Origin: Anaerolineae bacterium
GTDB taxonomy: Bacteria > Chloroflexota > Anaerolineae > 4572-78 > J111
Assembly: GCA_020433835.1 (NCBI GenBank)
Contig: JAGRBY010000100.1
Coordinates: 1-16,149, forward strand
DNA length: 16,149 bases
Reading direction: 5' to 3'
Positions 1 through 10,899 of this stretch are shown piece by piece (positions within the stretch are counted from its first letter, which is position 1; every line of letters begins with the position of its first letter). The notes beneath the pieces were generated by a model that had not been told where the DNA came from, did not search any database, and was given only the letters and a program-made list of their open reading frames with translations. The position numbers were made by a program, and so were the translations under genes.

Positions 1-2
1 TG

Positions 3-3000
3 TATGTTCGAGGCGTAGAGATAGATTGGGCCGGCTTCGACCGAGACTACAACCGGCGCAAGGTCGTACTGCCAACCTATCCCTTTCAGCGCCGGCGTTA
101 CTGGGTGACCGAGTCAAAAAATAAGCGGCGCAGCGACACAGGGCGACCGCTCATCGACAAAGTGACCAAGCTGCCACTGCATCGAGAGACGGTCTTCGAG
201 ACCGAATTCAGCCTTGAGGCGCTGCCCTTCCTGGCCGACCACCGGGTGCATGATGTTATGGTGTCGCCGGCTGCCTGCCAACTGGCGATGGTCTTCAGCG
301 CGGCTGAGATGACCTTTGGTCATCAGGGCTGGGGGCTGAGGGATGTCGTCTTTCCTGAGGCACTGGTCGTGCCGGAGGAGGGGGGGCGCACGGTGCAGGC
401 GGTGCTGACAACCGAGGAAGGCCGCGACGGCAAGTCGAGTGCGGCGTTCCAACTGATCAGCTTTTCCACGGAGGAAGAGACGGAGGAGCCTATTCGCCAC
501 GCAACGGGGCGCGTGATGGCCCAGATAGAGGGTGTGCCAGACTCGGTATCGTTGGATGGACTGCGCGAATGTTGCGCGGAGGCTGTTGCGATTGAAGAAT
601 TTTATCAATTAGCAGCGCAACGACATATTGCTTTGGGCCCCCGTTTTCGCTGGCTCATTGGCTTGTGGCAGGGAAATCCTTCGACAAGTTCAGGCGATTA
701 TGGCCAGGCGCTAGGTCACCTGCGCTTGCCTGAAGCGGTGGGCCGTTTGACCGGGTACGTGCTGCATCCCGGACTGCTGGATACCTGCTTTCAAGTGGCG
801 AGGATGGCTCAGGGAAGGACTGAGATCGACGAGCCTCTGCTGACCTATGCCGTGACTGCTGTACGGCTGTATCAGCCGGTCACCGGCCGCGAGTGGTGGT
901 GTCACGCTCAACAGGTAAACGACCGGACGTGGGATATCCAACTGCTGGACGACCAGGGGCAAGTGCTGGTCGAGATAGTTGGGTTTGAAATACGACCGGC
1001 CTCACCGGAGACCGTGCCAGCGGCTGAGCTATGGCGCGACTGGCTGTATGAAGTGGCCTGGCAACCGCGAGCACTATTTGGCCGACATCCCGATTACCTG
1101 CCCGCCCCGAAGCAATTGCAGAAACAGTTGACCCCCTATCTGACCGACCTACTCCTTCAGACTGATTTGGAGAGCTATGCAAAAGCGTTGGCCCAGTTGG
1201 AGGCTGTAAGCCTCGATTATGTGCTGGCTGCCTTGGCTCAGGTCGGGTTCAACTTTCAGGTCGAGGCCCGCTGGCGAACCGAACAGATGGCCCACCAACT
1301 CGGGGTGCTGCCTCGCTACCATCGGCTGTTGGATCGTCTGCTGGTGATGTTGGCCGAGGTCGGTATCCTGACCCAGGCCGGTGAGAGCTGGCAGATTGGG
1401 CAAATGCCGGAGCACCACGATCCGCAGTCGCGGATGGTCGAGTTGAGGGCGAAGTATGGGGCGCTGGCCGAGGCCGAGTTGACCTTGCTAGAGCGTTGCG
1501 GCGCCCGCTTGGGCGAAGTCCTGCGCGGCGTCCAAGATCCGCTGGAGTTACTCTTCCCCGGCGGTGATGCCGACACGGTCACTCGACTCTATCAATCATC
1601 ACCGGGCGCTCGGGTGATGAACGGCCTGGTGCAGCAGGCCGTTCTGACCGCCATCGAGCAACTCCCGGCTGAACGTGGGGTACGCATCTTAGAAATAGGG
1701 GCCGGCACCGGCGGAACCACCGCCCACCTGCTGCCGTATCTGCCGGCGGAGCAGACGGAGTATTGCTTCACTGACATCGGCCCGCGCTTCATCGCTCAAG
1801 CGCGAGAAAAGTTTGGGGGATATGATTTCGTACGCTACCAGACGTTGGACATCGAGCAGCCGCCGGTCGAGCAGGGATTTGGGAGACAGCAATACGACAT
1901 CGTCATCGCGGCGAATGTGCTGCACGCTACCCGAGACTTGACGGAGAGCCTGAGTCACGTGCAGCAGTTGCTGGCCCCCGGAGGGCTGTTGGTGTTGCTG
2001 GAAGCCACGGCGCGTCGTCGCTGGGTGGACCTGACCTTTGGGCTGACCGATGGCTGGTGGCGCTTTGGGGACATACGTCGTGACCATCCGCTGCTGACCG
2101 CCAGCCAGTGGCAAGAATTACTGCTCGATTGTGGCTTTCAAGCAGTGAGCTTGATTCCAGACGATCCGTCCACAACCGATCCATTGGGGCAAACGGTCAT
2201 CACCGCCCAAGCTTCTGAACTGAGTAAGATAACAAGCCCGTCGTGGCTTATCCTGGCCGACGAAACAGGTGTCGCAGAGGCCCTGGCAGCCTGGCTTAAA
2301 GACCAGGGGCACCGTCCCACGCTGGTGTTCTCCGGCGATGCGTATGAACAGCTCGATGAGCACACGTTCAGAATCAATCCGGAGTTGGGTTCGGATTATC
2401 GGCAACTGCTGGATACGGTGTGGGATGCAGATAAAATTGTCCACCTGTGGAGCCTGGATATTCCGAATGCGGCAGAGCTAACGATACCGGCCTTGCACTT
2501 GGCTTCCAAACGCGGCTGCGGCAGCACCTTGTTCTTGATACAGGCGCTCGCAAACGAAGGCGCTGGATCAGGACCGAAATTATGGGCGGTAACCAGGGGA
2601 GCAATCGCCTGGGCCCATTCTGTCGAATCAACTTCGGGTGCGCCTTATATGAGCGCGCCGGGTGTGGCCCAATCCCCATTATGGGGCATGGGCAAAGTTA
2701 TCGCCCTGGAACATCCGGAACTGTGGGGAGGTGTGGTGGATCTATCGCCCGACGGCCGCCCTAATAGGCAGGCGGATGAAGTCGCTCTACTGTGGGCCGC
2801 CATTGAAAACGCGGGTAACGAAGATCACATCGCCCTACGTAAGGGACGCCCTTACGTGGCGCGTCTGACGCCCATCACCGAGCTTGCCTCAGAGCGTTAC
2901 AAGATCAGAGCGGATGGCACCTATCTGATTACAGGCGGCTTGGGTTACTTGGGCCTCAATTTTGCTCAATGGCTGGTAGGACAAGGGGCCAGACACCTGG

Positions 3001-4127
3001 TATTGCTTGGACGAAGTGAACCATCAAGTAGCGCCTTAGAAATCATCGCGCAGCTCAACCAAAAAGCACAACTACGCGTTTTGCAGGCTGATGTCTCGAA
3101 TCAGGCCGACATGGCGCGGGTGTTCGAAACCTGTCAGGCCCAACCTCCGCTGCGGGGTATCATTCATGCCGCCGGCATCCTTGGAAATCCGAACCGTATC
3201 CAAGCGCTAAAGCCGGACGAACTGGAGCCTGTTTTTCGAGCAAAGACGGCAGGTTCGTGGCTCCTACACCGTATGTCCAAAGAGTTAGACCTGGACTTTT
3301 TTGTCATGTTCTCTTCGGCCGGAGCGGTCTGGGGCGCCAAGGGTCAGGCATTTTATGACGCAGCGAATCATTTTCTGGATACATTGGCCTATTATCGCCG
3401 TTCTTTAGGACTATCGGCGCTTAGCATAAATTGGGGAATGCTGGCCGGCGAGAGAACGGCTATGGCAGAATTTTGGCTGTGGTTGACTCAGCTGGGGATG
3501 GGGGAAATGTCACCGGCCCAAGGGTGTCGAGCCGTGGCCCATCTTTTAAGCACAGATATCACCCAAGCCGTTGTGACCAAAATGGATTGGGGGAAATTCA
3601 AACGTGTCTATGAAGTCCGAGGGGCGCGCCCCCTGTTGAAAGAGATTAAAGTACAAACTGAGTTGAAGCAGCCATTTGGGCCGTCATCCGGAATTCTTCA
3701 GCGATTGCAAGAAGCAGCGCCACACGAACGCGCAAATATCTTGCTAACCTATCTGCAAGGTGAAGTTGCCAGGACTCTGCAATCACCGCAGTTACCCGGT
3801 CTGCGCCAGGGCTTCTTTGATCTGGGGATAGACTCGCTGATGGCGATTGAACTAACCAATCGTTTAAATCTGGACCTGGGCATGTCGATCCCAACAGCGG
3901 TGATTTTCGACTTTCCAACGATCTGGGAACTTGCCCAACATCTGTCCGGAGCGTTATTCTCTTTTGACCTATCTGCCAAGGACGGCTCAGGTCCAGGTCA
4001 TAACAATATGCCCTCGATCAAGCCTGAACCTGCCACCGGCTCGGACAGCTTATCTCGTATTAGACACCTCTCAGAACGTGAACTGGAAGATTTAGTCAAT
4101 GAAAAGCTCGCTCGATTAGGAGATTGA
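3..4127 (+). CDS. Type I PKS, 3' part: (AT)-DH-cMT-KR-ACP (5' end outside window)
   Basis: The frame is open from the left edge (first full codon at 3; 1374 residues to the TGA at 4125). It begins in the AT-to-DH linker ([12 protein letters not shown]), so KS and most of AT lie upstream. DH is about residues 50-345, with LADHRVHDVMVSP (His at 240) and HPGLLDTCFQ (Asp at 780). The C-methyltransferase is about 345-738, with SAM motif LEIGAGTGGT (1689-1718) and His 1923 and Glu 2001 spaced 26 residues, as in the catalytic pair of PKS cMTs. KR is about 745-1200: TGGLGYLG at 2931, Tyr at 3354, Trp eight residues before it. ACP has LGIDSLM with the phosphopantetheine Ser at 3834. A helical docking tail (LSERELEDLVNEKL) ends the protein. 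There is no ER. Expected role: one extension with SAM alpha-methylation, ketoreduction and dehydration. The A-type Trp suggests an L-hydroxyl intermediate and perhaps a Z alkene (inference). The KR-ACP half differs in sequence from the next module. Confidence 0.96.
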   Translation, partial: YVRGVEIDWAGFDRDYNRRKVVLPTYPFQRRRYWVTESKNKRRSDTGRPLIDKVTKLPLHRETVFETEFSLEALPFLADHRVHDVMVSPAACQLAMVFSAAEMTFGHQGWGLRDVVFPEALVVPEEGGRTVQAVLTTEEGRDGKSSAAFQLISFSTEEETEEPIRHATGRVMAQIEGVPDSVSLDGLRECCAEAVAIEEFYQLAAQRHIALGPRFRWLIGLWQGNPSTSSGDYGQALGHLRLPEAVGRLTGYVLHPGLLDTCFQVARMAQGRTEIDEPLLTYAVTAVRLYQPVTGREWWCHAQQVNDRTWDIQLLDDQGQVLVEIVGFEIRPASPETVPAAELWRDWLYEVAWQPRALFGRHPDYLPAPKQLQKQLTPYLTDLLLQTDLESYAKALAQLEAVSLDYVLAALAQVGFNFQVEARWRTEQMAHQLGVLPRYHRLLDRLLVMLAEVGILTQAGESWQIGQMPEHHDPQSRMVELRAKYGALAEAELTLLERCGARLGEVLRGVQDPLELLFPGGDADTVTRLYQSSPGARVMNGLVQQAVLTAIEQLPAERGVRILEIGAGTGGTTAHLLPYLPAEQTEYCFTDIGPRFIAQAREKFGGYDFVRYQTLDIEQPPVEQGFGRQQYDIVIAANVLHATRDLTESLSHVQQLLAPGGLLVLLEATARRRWVDLTFGLTDGWWRFGDIRRDHPLLTASQWQELLLDCGFQAVSLIPDDPSTTDPLGQTVITAQASELSKITSPSWLILADETGVAEALAAWLKDQGHRPTLVFSGDAYEQLDEHTFRINPELGSDYRQLLDTVWDADKIVHLWSLDIPNAAELTIPALHLASKRGCGSTLFLIQALANEGAGSGPKLWAVTRGAIAWAHSVESTSGAPYMSAPGVAQSPLWGMGKVIALEHPELWGGVVDLSPDGRPNRQADEVALLWAAIENAGNEDHIALRKGRPYVARLTPITELASERYKIRADGTYLITGGLGYLGLNFAQWLVGQGARHLVLLGRSEPSSSALEIIAQLNQKAQLRVLQADVSNQADMARVFETCQAQPPLRGIIHAAGILGNPNRIQALKPDELEPVFRAKTAGSWLLHRMSKELDLDFFVMFSSAGAVWGAKGQAFYDAANHFLDTLAYYRRSLGLSALSINWGMLAGERTAMAEFWLWLTQLGMGEMSPAQGCRAVAHLLSTDITQAVVTKMDWGKFKRVYEVRGARPLLKEIKVQTELKQPFGPSSGILQRLQEAAPHERANILLTYLQGEVARTLQSPQLPGLRQGFFDLGIDSLMAIELTNRLNLDLGMSIPTAVIFDFPTIWELAQHLSGALFSFDLSAKDGSGPGHNNMPSIKPEPATGSDSLSRIRHLSERELEDLVNEKLARLGD
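678..694 (+). repeat. Short STSSG-encoding repeat element in the gene 1 DH
   Basis: The 17-mer CCTTCGACAAGTTCAGG encodes part of GNPSTSSGDYG. Genes 2 and 3 lack about eight residues at this point ([12 protein letters not shown] and [12 protein letters not shown]), so this looks like a small in-frame insertion into a DH loop. From memory, near-identical 17-mers are scattered through some Chloroflexota and other environmental bacterial genomes. That link has not been checked here. Confidence 0.5.
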
Positions 4128-4233
4128 ACCCATGAGTCAAATTGATGAGCATCTCTCTCCCTTACAACGCGCGGTTTGGGCCTTGGAGAAGATGCAAACC
4201 CGGTTAGATGCCGTGGAACATGCCCGGCACGAG
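4041..4233 (+). other. Docking-domain pair, gene 1 C-terminus to gene 2 N-terminus
   Basis: Downstream of the first ACP a flexible, Pro/Gly/Ser-rich linker leads to a short amphipathic helix (LSERELEDLVNEKL). The next protein opens with a charged heptad-like helix ([19 protein letters not shown]) directly before the KS start EPIAIIG. Paired helices at PKS subunit ends are known to hold successive proteins together, so this pair should direct transfer from module 1 to module 2. The assignment rests on position and helix character and not on a profile match. Confidence 0.7.
4118..4123 (+). promoter_or_regulatory. Ribosome binding site for gene 2
   Basis: AGGAGA lies 8 nt before the ATG at 4132 and overlaps the last codons of gene 1. 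It is a good Shine-Dalgarno match, supports this start, and fits translational coupling across the 4-nt gap. Confidence 0.75.
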
Positions 4234-7200
4234 CCAATCGCCATCATTGGAATGAGCTGCCGATTTCCCGGTGGGGCCAACAATCCGGACACATTTTGGC
4301 AAATGTTAAGGAATGGCGTCGATGCTGTAACCGAAGCGCCGGTCGCGCGCTGGAATGCCAATGCCTATGATGATCCAACCCTTGATGACTTGACCCAATC
4401 ATGTATTCGTTATGGCGCTTATTTAGATCGTATTGACCAGTTTGATCCCCAATTCTTCGGAATCTCGCCCCGTGAAGCTAAATTGATGGACCCTCAACAA
4501 CGTCTGTTACTGGAAGTCAGTTGGGAGGCATTGGAGAGGGCCGGCTATATCCATGACAGATTAACGAGCAGTCCAACGGCCGTTTTTATTGGGATGACCT
4601 CAAACGAGTACCGAGAACGACTCAAACGCACCGGTCCGGCAGATAGTCAACTTGGCATAGCTACTGTGACAGGCAATACCCTCAATGCAGCCGCCGGACG
4701 GCTATCTTACATCCTGGGCTTCACCGGACCCAGTATGGCGGTCGATTCAGCCTGTTCTTCTTCGTTGGTCGCGCTTCATCTAGCCTGTCAGAGTCTGCGG
4801 AATGGCGAATGTCAAGCGGCCTTGGCCGGTGGGGTGAATCTCATCTTATCACCGGAAACAACCGTCCGAGCGGCCCACGCCCAAATGTTATCGCCCGATG
4901 GTCGCTGCAAGACCTTTGATGCCGCCGCCAATGGGTTTGTTCGAGGCGAAGGGTGTGGTGTTGTCGTTCTTAAACGGCTAACGGATGCCCAAGCCGGTGG
5001 CGACAATATCTTGGCTGTAATACGGGGTTCGGCGGTGAATCAGGATGGGCCGAGCAGCGGTTTTACCACCCCCAACGGACGGGCTCAACAAGCTCTCATC
5101 CGCCAGGCCCTGCAAAACGCCGAGGTTGAGCCTGCTCAGGTAACTTACGTTGAAGCACACGGTACAGGGACATCCCTCGGTGATCCGATCGAGGTGGGGG
5201 CTTTAGGCGAAGTTTTTGGCAGACGTCAGACACCACTCCTGGTCGGGTCTGTAAAAACCAATGTGGGGCATTTAGAATCTGCGGCAGGGATGGCCGGTCT
5301 CATCAAAGTTGTCTTGAGCCTGCAGCATAAAACCATTCCGCCGCATTTACATTATCATCATCCTAACCCCGCGATTGCCTGGGATACATTACCCGTTATT
5401 GTGCCGACAACACCGACGCCCTGGTTAGCCGAGAGAAAGATTGCCGGGCTGAGTTCCTTCGGAGCCAGCGGCACGAATGTTCATATTGTGCTTGAGGAAG
5501 CGCCTGTTTCTGAACCCAAGAGCAACGAGATCGAGCGCCCGTGGCATGTGTTAGCGCTGTCGGCCCGGAATGAACAGGCCTTGACTGAACTTGCTCGACG
5601 TTACAGTGATTTCCTGACCAAACAGCCCCACGCCGTCTTAGGGAACGTGTGTTACACAGCCAACGTCGGACGCAGCCATGCGGAGTATCGGCTGGCTATT
5701 GCTGATGAGTCGGTCGAGACCATGCGTACCGGGCTGGCCGAGTTTGCGGCCGGACACACGGTTGGTCGTATCAGCCGGGGTTATGTGCCGGGTCATCAGT
5801 CTGCGCCAAAAGTTGCCTTCCTTTTCACCGGCCAAGGCTCACAATATGTAAACATGGGGCGTGAACTTTATGAGACCCAACCGACCTTTCGCCAGGCCCT
5901 ATGCCGATGTGACGAGATATTGCGGCCGTATCTGGATAAACCGTTATTAGCGCTTCTGTATCCTGAGGAGCAGGCGAGATATACGGATTCATCATTAGCT
6001 GAGACGATCTACACCCAGCCGGCGCTGTTCGCGTTGGAGTTTGCGCTGGCATCGTTGTGGCAATCGTGGGGTATTATCCCTGATGTGGTGATGGGGCATA
6101 GCGTGGGGGAATATGCCGCTGCGTGCGTGGCCGGCGTCTTCAACCTGGAAGAAGGACTAAAGCTGGTTGCCGCTCGTGGCCGGCTGATGCAGGCCCTACC
6201 GCAAGAAGGAGAAATGGTAGCAGTGATAGCCTCGGAAGCACAGGTTCAAGCAGCGATAGCCCGCTACGGCGCCAAGGTAGCGGTTGCGGTCGTGAACGGC
6301 CCTCGGAACGTCGTGATTTCAGGCCGGCGACAGGCAGTTCAGGGGGTGGTAAAGAGGTTGGAGGCTGAGAGCATCAAGACCCACAAACTAGCCGTATCCC
6401 ATGCCTTCCACTCGCCACTGATGGCCCCCATGCTGGCTGAGTTTGAGCAGGTGGCGCAAACGATCAGTTATGCAGCCCCAAAGATACCTCTGGTGTCGAA
6501 TGTAACCGGCGAAATAGCGAATGAGGCGGTCACGAAGGCCGAGTACTGGGTACGGCATGTGAAAGAGCCGGTACGGTTTGCCGATGGCATGGCCACTCTG
6601 TTCAAGCAAGGGGTTGATGTTTTTATGGAAATTGGTCCAAAGCCCACCTTGTTGGGTCTGGGTCGCCAATGCCTGCCTGGACCAAAGCTCGCGGACGGAC
6701 AATCTAAAATCCGCAATTCTCAATCCTCAATCAGATGGCTGCCCAGTTTGCGACCGGGATATCATGACTGGCAGCCGATGCTGGAAAGCTGCGGGGCACT
6801 GTATGTCCAAGGGGTAGACGTAAACTGGGCCGGGTTTGACGGTGGCTATGACCGGCGGAAGGTCATCTTGCCCACCTACCCCTTCCAGCGAGAACGTTAC
6901 TGGCTCGATACACCTAAGCCGCAAGGAAGCAGCGCCCCTTTGCGGCCATTGATCCATAAGATGACCCAATCACCCTTGGTTAAGGAGACCATCCTCGAAA
7001 CGGAGTTCAGTGTCGAGACCTTGCCCTTTCTGGCCGACCATCGGGTGTACGATGCGATGGTCTCGCCAGGGGCCGGTCAGTTGGCCATGGTCTTGAGCGG
7101 GGTCGAGTTGACCTTTGGCGCCCCTAACTGTCAAATTGAAGATGTCATCTTCCCGGCGGCGTTGGTCGTGCCGGAGCATGGAACTCGCACAGTGCAGTTA

Positions 7201-10200
7201 GTCCTGACGCCTTTGGAGAGCAACGGTCTTGGGTCAAGCGTCGAATTTCAACTGATAAGCTTTGAGGCGGAGCGTGAGGCGAATGAGCGGCCGGTCACAC
7301 ATGCCACAGGCCGAGTGATAGTTCTGGCCGATGGTGTGCCCAAGCGCGTTTCATTAGAAGCGCTGCGTACCCGGTGTCGAGAAGAAGTGATGGTTGAAAT
7401 GTTGTACCAGACTCCCAAGATGCAGCGAATTGCGCTAGGGCCGAGCTTCCGGTGGTTAAAACGTCTCTGGCGAAGCGAAGGCGAGGCGTTCGGCCAATTG
7501 TGCCGGCCTGATGATATAGGCAGCCTGACCGGCTATGTGCTGCATCCGGGGTTGTTAGACTCTTGTTTTCAGGCAGGCGGGGGTACGAGTACCACCGATG
7601 AAACTGATGACACACCGATGCCCTTCGCTGTGACCGGCCTGCGTGTCTACCAGGCCGCCCAGGGTGAGGAATGGTGGTGCCATGCCCAACAGGTGGGTGA
7701 ACGCAAGTGGAATATTCAACTGTTGGATGGCTTAGGGGAAGTGATCGCCGAGGTCGAGGGTTTAACGGTGCGTTCGGCCACAGCGGAAGCTGTACGTGTG
7801 GCAAAACCGTGGCGAGAGTGGCTCTATGAAGTAGCGTGGCAGCGAAAGGTGCTGTTTGGTTTGCAACCGGACTACCTGCCTCTACCGAAGCAGATACAAC
7901 AACAGTTGACAACGGATATAAAGGCGCTGTTAGCCGAGGCGGATCTGAACCGGTATGAAGCAGCGCAGGTCCATCTGGAAGCCGTGAGTATTGACTATGT
8001 GTTGGCTGGCCTGGTCAGGGCTGGTTTCACCTTGCAGGTGGGAAGTCGCTGGTCAACGGAGCAGGTGGCCCGGCAAGTCGGGGTGATTCCCCCATACCGG
8101 CGTTTGTTGGGCAGGTTGCTGGGCATGCTGGCGGAGGAGGGTATCCTGCAAGCGCAAGGGGAGATCTGGCAGGTCATGCGGGTACCGGAGCGAGGCGACC
8201 CGGCGCAGCAGATGGCAGCATTGCAGGAACAGTATGGAGCCGTGGCCCAGACTGAACTAACGCTGTTGAGCCGCTGTGGGGCGCAGTTGAGCGAGGTACT
8301 GCGCGGCGTGCAAGATCCGCTGGGCCTGCTTTTCCCCGGAGGCGATACCACTCTGGTGGCCCGACTCTACCGCGAGTCGGTCACGGCGAAGGTGATGAAC
8401 CGACTAGTAGGTCAGGCCGTACAGGCGGCGATTGAGCGCTTACCGGTCCAACAAGGTATCCGAGTGTTAGAAGTGGGAGCAGGTACCGGCAGCGTCACGG
8501 TCGAGATCCTACCATACCTCCCGGCCGACCAAACGGATTACCTTTTTACGGATATTGGCCCCTCCTTTCTAGCCCAAGCGCGGGAAAGGTTCAAAGCCTA
8601 CAATTTTGTTCGCTATGAGTTGCTCGACCTTGAACGAGACCCCACTACACAAGGGGGTGTGCCGCCTCAGTATGACCTCATTATCGCCGCGAATATATTG
8701 CACACGACCCGGGACGTGAGGCAAAGTCTGGGTCATATCCGGAAATTATTGGCTCCCGGCGGGCTGTTGGTGCTATTAGAGGGCACCAGCCGATCCCGCT
8801 GGGTGGACCTGACTTTCGGTCTAACCGAGGGATGGTGGCGCTTTGAAGATGAGGAACGAGAGGATCATCCGTTACTGACCGGTCAGCAGTGGCAGAACTT
8901 ATTACTGGATTGCGGCTTTCAGCGGACGACAATATGGCCAGAGGATGAGGTAGAGTATGGTACCTCCTTAGGCCAGACGCTGCTCATCGCCCAGGCCGAG
9001 GAACCGGTTCGTTCGCAAGGCGGGTCGTGGGTGCTTCTGAGCGATGAGGCAGGCACAGGGGCCGCCCTGGCCGCCTTACTACGGCAACGCAACGAGCAGC
9101 CGGTGCTAGTCTATCCTGGCCCGGCCTACGAGCGGGTCGATGAGCAAACCTTCCAGGTTCAGCCTGGCTCGGCGGCAGACTTTGAGCGGTTGCTGCAGGC
9201 GGTGCCGGAGGTTCAGGGCATTGTGCATCTGTGGGGGCTAGATGGGCCATCGCTGGCAACCCCGGAGGAGCTGGAGACAGCCGCCCGACGTGACTGTGGC
9301 AGCACCCTGCATCTGGTGCAAGCCTTGCTGCGAAGCGGCACGACCCTGCCCGGCTTGTGGCTGGTAACGGGCGGAACCCAGGCGGTGGAGAGTCAGGATA
9401 GGCTGGCCGGGGTGGGGCACTCGACCTTGTGGGGGATGGGTAAGGTGATCGGGCTGGAACATCCTGAGCTAAACTGTGTGCGGCTCGATGTGGATAGCGA
9501 AACCGGGGCTGAACGCCGGGCCGAGGTGATCTGGGCTGAGGTGATGAGTTCGCTGCCGATCAGTCAGCGGGAAGACGAGATCGCCTGGCGTCACGGCCAA
9601 CGTTACGTCCCGCGTCTGGGGCGCTATCAAGAGAGCACTGACGGCAGCCCCATTTCGATTCGTCAAGACAGCAGCTACTTAATTACGGGTGGGCTAGGCG
9701 GGCTGGGGCTGCTAGTAGCCCACTGGCTGGTCGAGCAAGGCGCTCGGCATCTGGTGCTGATAGGGCGCAGCCGGCCCAAACCGGAAACGCAAGCCCAGGT
9801 TGCTGAAATGGAGCGGACAGGCGCAGTGATAACTATCGCTCAGGCCGATGTTTCGGATCGGGCGCAGATAGCAGCCGTGTTAGCCGAGATTGATGAAGCC
9901 TACCCGCTACGAGGGGTCATCCACGCGGCGGGTGTGTTGGCGGATGGCATGTTGCTGCAACAAAGCTGGGAGCGCTTTGCCGAGGTGCTGGCTCCCAAAG
10001 TGTGGGGAGCCTGGAACCTTCATACGCTGACACAGGCGTTGGAGTTGGACTTTTTCGTACTGTTTTCGTCTGCCGTGGGCGTGTTGGGCAACAAAGGACA
10101 GGCCAACCATGCCGCGGCGAATGCCTTCTTGGATGGGCTGGCGTACCATCGTCGGGCACAGGGTCTGCCGGCGTTGAGCGTTGACTGGGGAGCCTGGTCA

Positions 10201-10899
10201 GAGATAGGGGCCGCAGCGGAGATGGCCCGATGGGATGGACATCGGCTGAAGGCTCAGGGACAGGGGATTATTACGCCCCACCAAGGTCTTGAGGTTTTTG
10301 CCCACTTGCTGGCTCAGGATGCGGCTCAGGTAGGCGTGACCCCCATTGACTGGCCGAAATTTCTCAACAGTTTTGAGGTCGTACCCTCTTTCTTGGCTGA
10401 ATTCGAGCCGCAATCCAGCCCGACTGTTAATCATACGGTTAACCGGCAGACAAAGTTCCGCGAGCAACTGGAGCAAACACCACTTGCGGCGCGCGCCTCG
10501 TTACTTACGCAGCATCTTCGGGCCGAAATCGCTAAGGTGCTGGCTTTGCGCTCGCCAAACCAGATTGATCCACGCCAGAGCGTATTCGACTTGGGGCTTG
10601 ACTCGCTCATGGCTGTGGAGTTAAGAAATCAGATCGCCACCAGTCTGGAACTCGCCTTGCCCTCGACCCTGCTCTTCGATTACCCAACCCTGGAAACACT
10701 GGCGGATTATTTGTGGTCTAACGGGCTTCTCTACGCCAAAAAGCCGGCATCTGTCTCTGAGACAGAGCTATCATCGGAAGATCAGCCTCTGTCACCAATC
10801 TCGACCGAACCGAACCGGCCAATGAGTAACTTGGAGGCGTTGTCGGATGAGGAAGCGGAAAGTCTGCTGCTGGACAAACTGGATAGCATAGGATTATAA
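4132..10899 (+). CDS. Type I modular PKS, complete single module KS-AT-DH-cMT-KR-ACP
   Basis: 2255 residues, a usual length for this six-domain module. Residues 1-32 form a charged docking helix. KS (about 33-460) has Cys208 (VDSACSSS), His343 (EAHGTGTS) and His380 (KTNVGHLES). AT (about 560-870) has TGQGSQ, Ser657 in GHSVGEY and His760 in HAFH, the malonyl-CoA type. DH (about 936-1227) has His970 ([14 protein letters not shown]) and Asp1143 ([10 protein letters not shown]). cMT (about 1227-1623) has LEVGAGTGS at 8467 and the His/Glu pair at 8701 and 8779. KR (about 1631-2080) has TGGLGGLG at 9685 and the catalytic-type Lys and Ser, but His1993 (QANHAAAN) where Tyr is usual. ACP has LGLDSLM with Ser2158, followed by a docking tail. 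No ER is present. The ATG at 4132 follows AGGAGA and starts four bases after the previous stop. Expected role: add malonate, C-methylate, reduce and dehydrate. Whether KR works with His is uncertain. A degenerate heptamer repeat lies in the AT/post-AT region. Confidence 0.98.
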   Translation: MSQIDEHLSPLQRAVWALEKMQTRLDAVEHARHEPIAIIGMSCRFPGGANNPDTFWQMLRNGVDAVTEAPVARWNANAYDDPTLDDLTQSCIRYGAYLDRIDQFDPQFFGISPREAKLMDPQQRLLLEVSWEALERAGYIHDRLTSSPTAVFIGMTSNEYRERLKRTGPADSQLGIATVTGNTLNAAAGRLSYILGFTGPSMAVDSACSSSLVALHLACQSLRNGECQAALAGGVNLILSPETTVRAAHAQMLSPDGRCKTFDAAANGFVRGEGCGVVVLKRLTDAQAGGDNILAVIRGSAVNQDGPSSGFTTPNGRAQQALIRQALQNAEVEPAQVTYVEAHGTGTSLGDPIEVGALGEVFGRRQTPLLVGSVKTNVGHLESAAGMAGLIKVVLSLQHKTIPPHLHYHHPNPAIAWDTLPVIVPTTPTPWLAERKIAGLSSFGASGTNVHIVLEEAPVSEPKSNEIERPWHVLALSARNEQALTELARRYSDFLTKQPHAVLGNVCYTANVGRSHAEYRLAIADESVETMRTGLAEFAAGHTVGRISRGYVPGHQSAPKVAFLFTGQGSQYVNMGRELYETQPTFRQALCRCDEILRPYLDKPLLALLYPEEQARYTDSSLAETIYTQPALFALEFALASLWQSWGIIPDVVMGHSVGEYAAACVAGVFNLEEGLKLVAARGRLMQALPQEGEMVAVIASEAQVQAAIARYGAKVAVAVVNGPRNVVISGRRQAVQGVVKRLEAESIKTHKLAVSHAFHSPLMAPMLAEFEQVAQTISYAAPKIPLVSNVTGEIANEAVTKAEYWVRHVKEPVRFADGMATLFKQGVDVFMEIGPKPTLLGLGRQCLPGPKLADGQSKIRNSQSSIRWLPSLRPGYHDWQPMLESCGALYVQGVDVNWAGFDGGYDRRKVILPTYPFQRERYWLDTPKPQGSSAPLRPLIHKMTQSPLVKETILETEFSVETLPFLADHRVYDAMVSPGAGQLAMVLSGVELTFGAPNCQIEDVIFPAALVVPEHGTRTVQLVLTPLESNGLGSSVEFQLISFEAEREANERPVTHATGRVIVLADGVPKRVSLEALRTRCREEVMVEMLYQTPKMQRIALGPSFRWLKRLWRSEGEAFGQLCRPDDIGSLTGYVLHPGLLDSCFQAGGGTSTTDETDDTPMPFAVTGLRVYQAAQGEEWWCHAQQVGERKWNIQLLDGLGEVIAEVEGLTVRSATAEAVRVAKPWREWLYEVAWQRKVLFGLQPDYLPLPKQIQQQLTTDIKALLAEADLNRYEAAQVHLEAVSIDYVLAGLVRAGFTLQVGSRWSTEQVARQVGVIPPYRRLLGRLLGMLAEEGILQAQGEIWQVMRVPERGDPAQQMAALQEQYGAVAQTELTLLSRCGAQLSEVLRGVQDPLGLLFPGGDTTLVARLYRESVTAKVMNRLVGQAVQAAIERLPVQQGIRVLEVGAGTGSVTVEILPYLPADQTDYLFTDIGPSFLAQARERFKAYNFVRYELLDLERDPTTQGGVPPQYDLIIAANILHTTRDVRQSLGHIRKLLAPGGLLVLLEGTSRSRWVDLTFGLTEGWWRFEDEEREDHPLLTGQQWQNLLLDCGFQRTTIWPEDEVEYGTSLGQTLLIAQAEEPVRSQGGSWVLLSDEAGTGAALAALLRQRNEQPVLVYPGPAYERVDEQTFQVQPGSAADFERLLQAVPEVQGIVHLWGLDGPSLATPEELETAARRDCGSTLHLVQALLRSGTTLPGLWLVTGGTQAVESQDRLAGVGHSTLWGMGKVIGLEHPELNCVRLDVDSETGAERRAEVIWAEVMSSLPISQREDEIAWRHGQRYVPRLGRYQESTDGSPISIRQDSSYLITGGLGGLGLLVAHWLVEQGARHLVLIGRSRPKPETQAQVAEMERTGAVITIAQADVSDRAQIAAVLAEIDEAYPLRGVIHAAGVLADGMLLQQSWERFAEVLAPKVWGAWNLHTLTQALELDFFVLFSSAVGVLGNKGQANHAAANAFLDGLAYHRRAQGLPALSVDWGAWSEIGAAAEMARWDGHRLKAQGQGIITPHQGLEVFAHLLAQDAAQVGVTPIDWPKFLNSFEVVPSFLAEFEPQSSPTVNHTVNRQTKFREQLEQTPLAARASLLTQHLRAEIAKVLALRSPNQIDPRQSVFDLGLDSLMAVELRNQIATSLELALPSTLLFDYPTLETLADYLWSNGLLYAKKPASVSETELSSEDQPLSPISTEPNRPMSNLEALSDEEAESLLLDKLDSIGL
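6701..6735 (+). repeat. Degenerate 7-bp repeat (5 units, AATnnnn) inside gene 2
   Basis: Five consecutive 7-mers start with AAT: AATCTAA, AATCCGC, AATTCTC, AATCCTC and AATCAGA. They encode a polar [10 protein letters not shown] stretch between the end of the AT core (CLPG) and the post-[10 protein letters not shown] motif. This is a surface-loop position where length variation should be tolerated. The same position in gene 3 holds a near-perfect version. Confidence 0.8.

Noticed and set aside
105..107. GTG as the start of the first PKS gene
   Set aside because: The same frame is open to the left edge and encodes the conserved post-AT linker (WAGFD, then [12 protein letters not shown]) also found in genes 2 and 3. 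The gene therefore starts upstream of the window.
2447..2764. 105-codon + strand frame overlapping gene 1
   Set aside because: It is out of frame with the clear KR structural subdomain coding there, and has no recognisable domain or separate translation signal.
4128..4131. Internal promoter or terminator between genes 1 and 2
   Set aside because: The gap is only 4 nt with no hairpin. The same holds for 10900-10903, so co-transcription is the simplest reading.
7295..7912. 205-codon open frame on the - strand
   Set aside because: It lies wholly antisense to the DH/cMT coding sequence of gene 2, has no recognisable domain, and is a typical shadow in GC-rich coding DNA.
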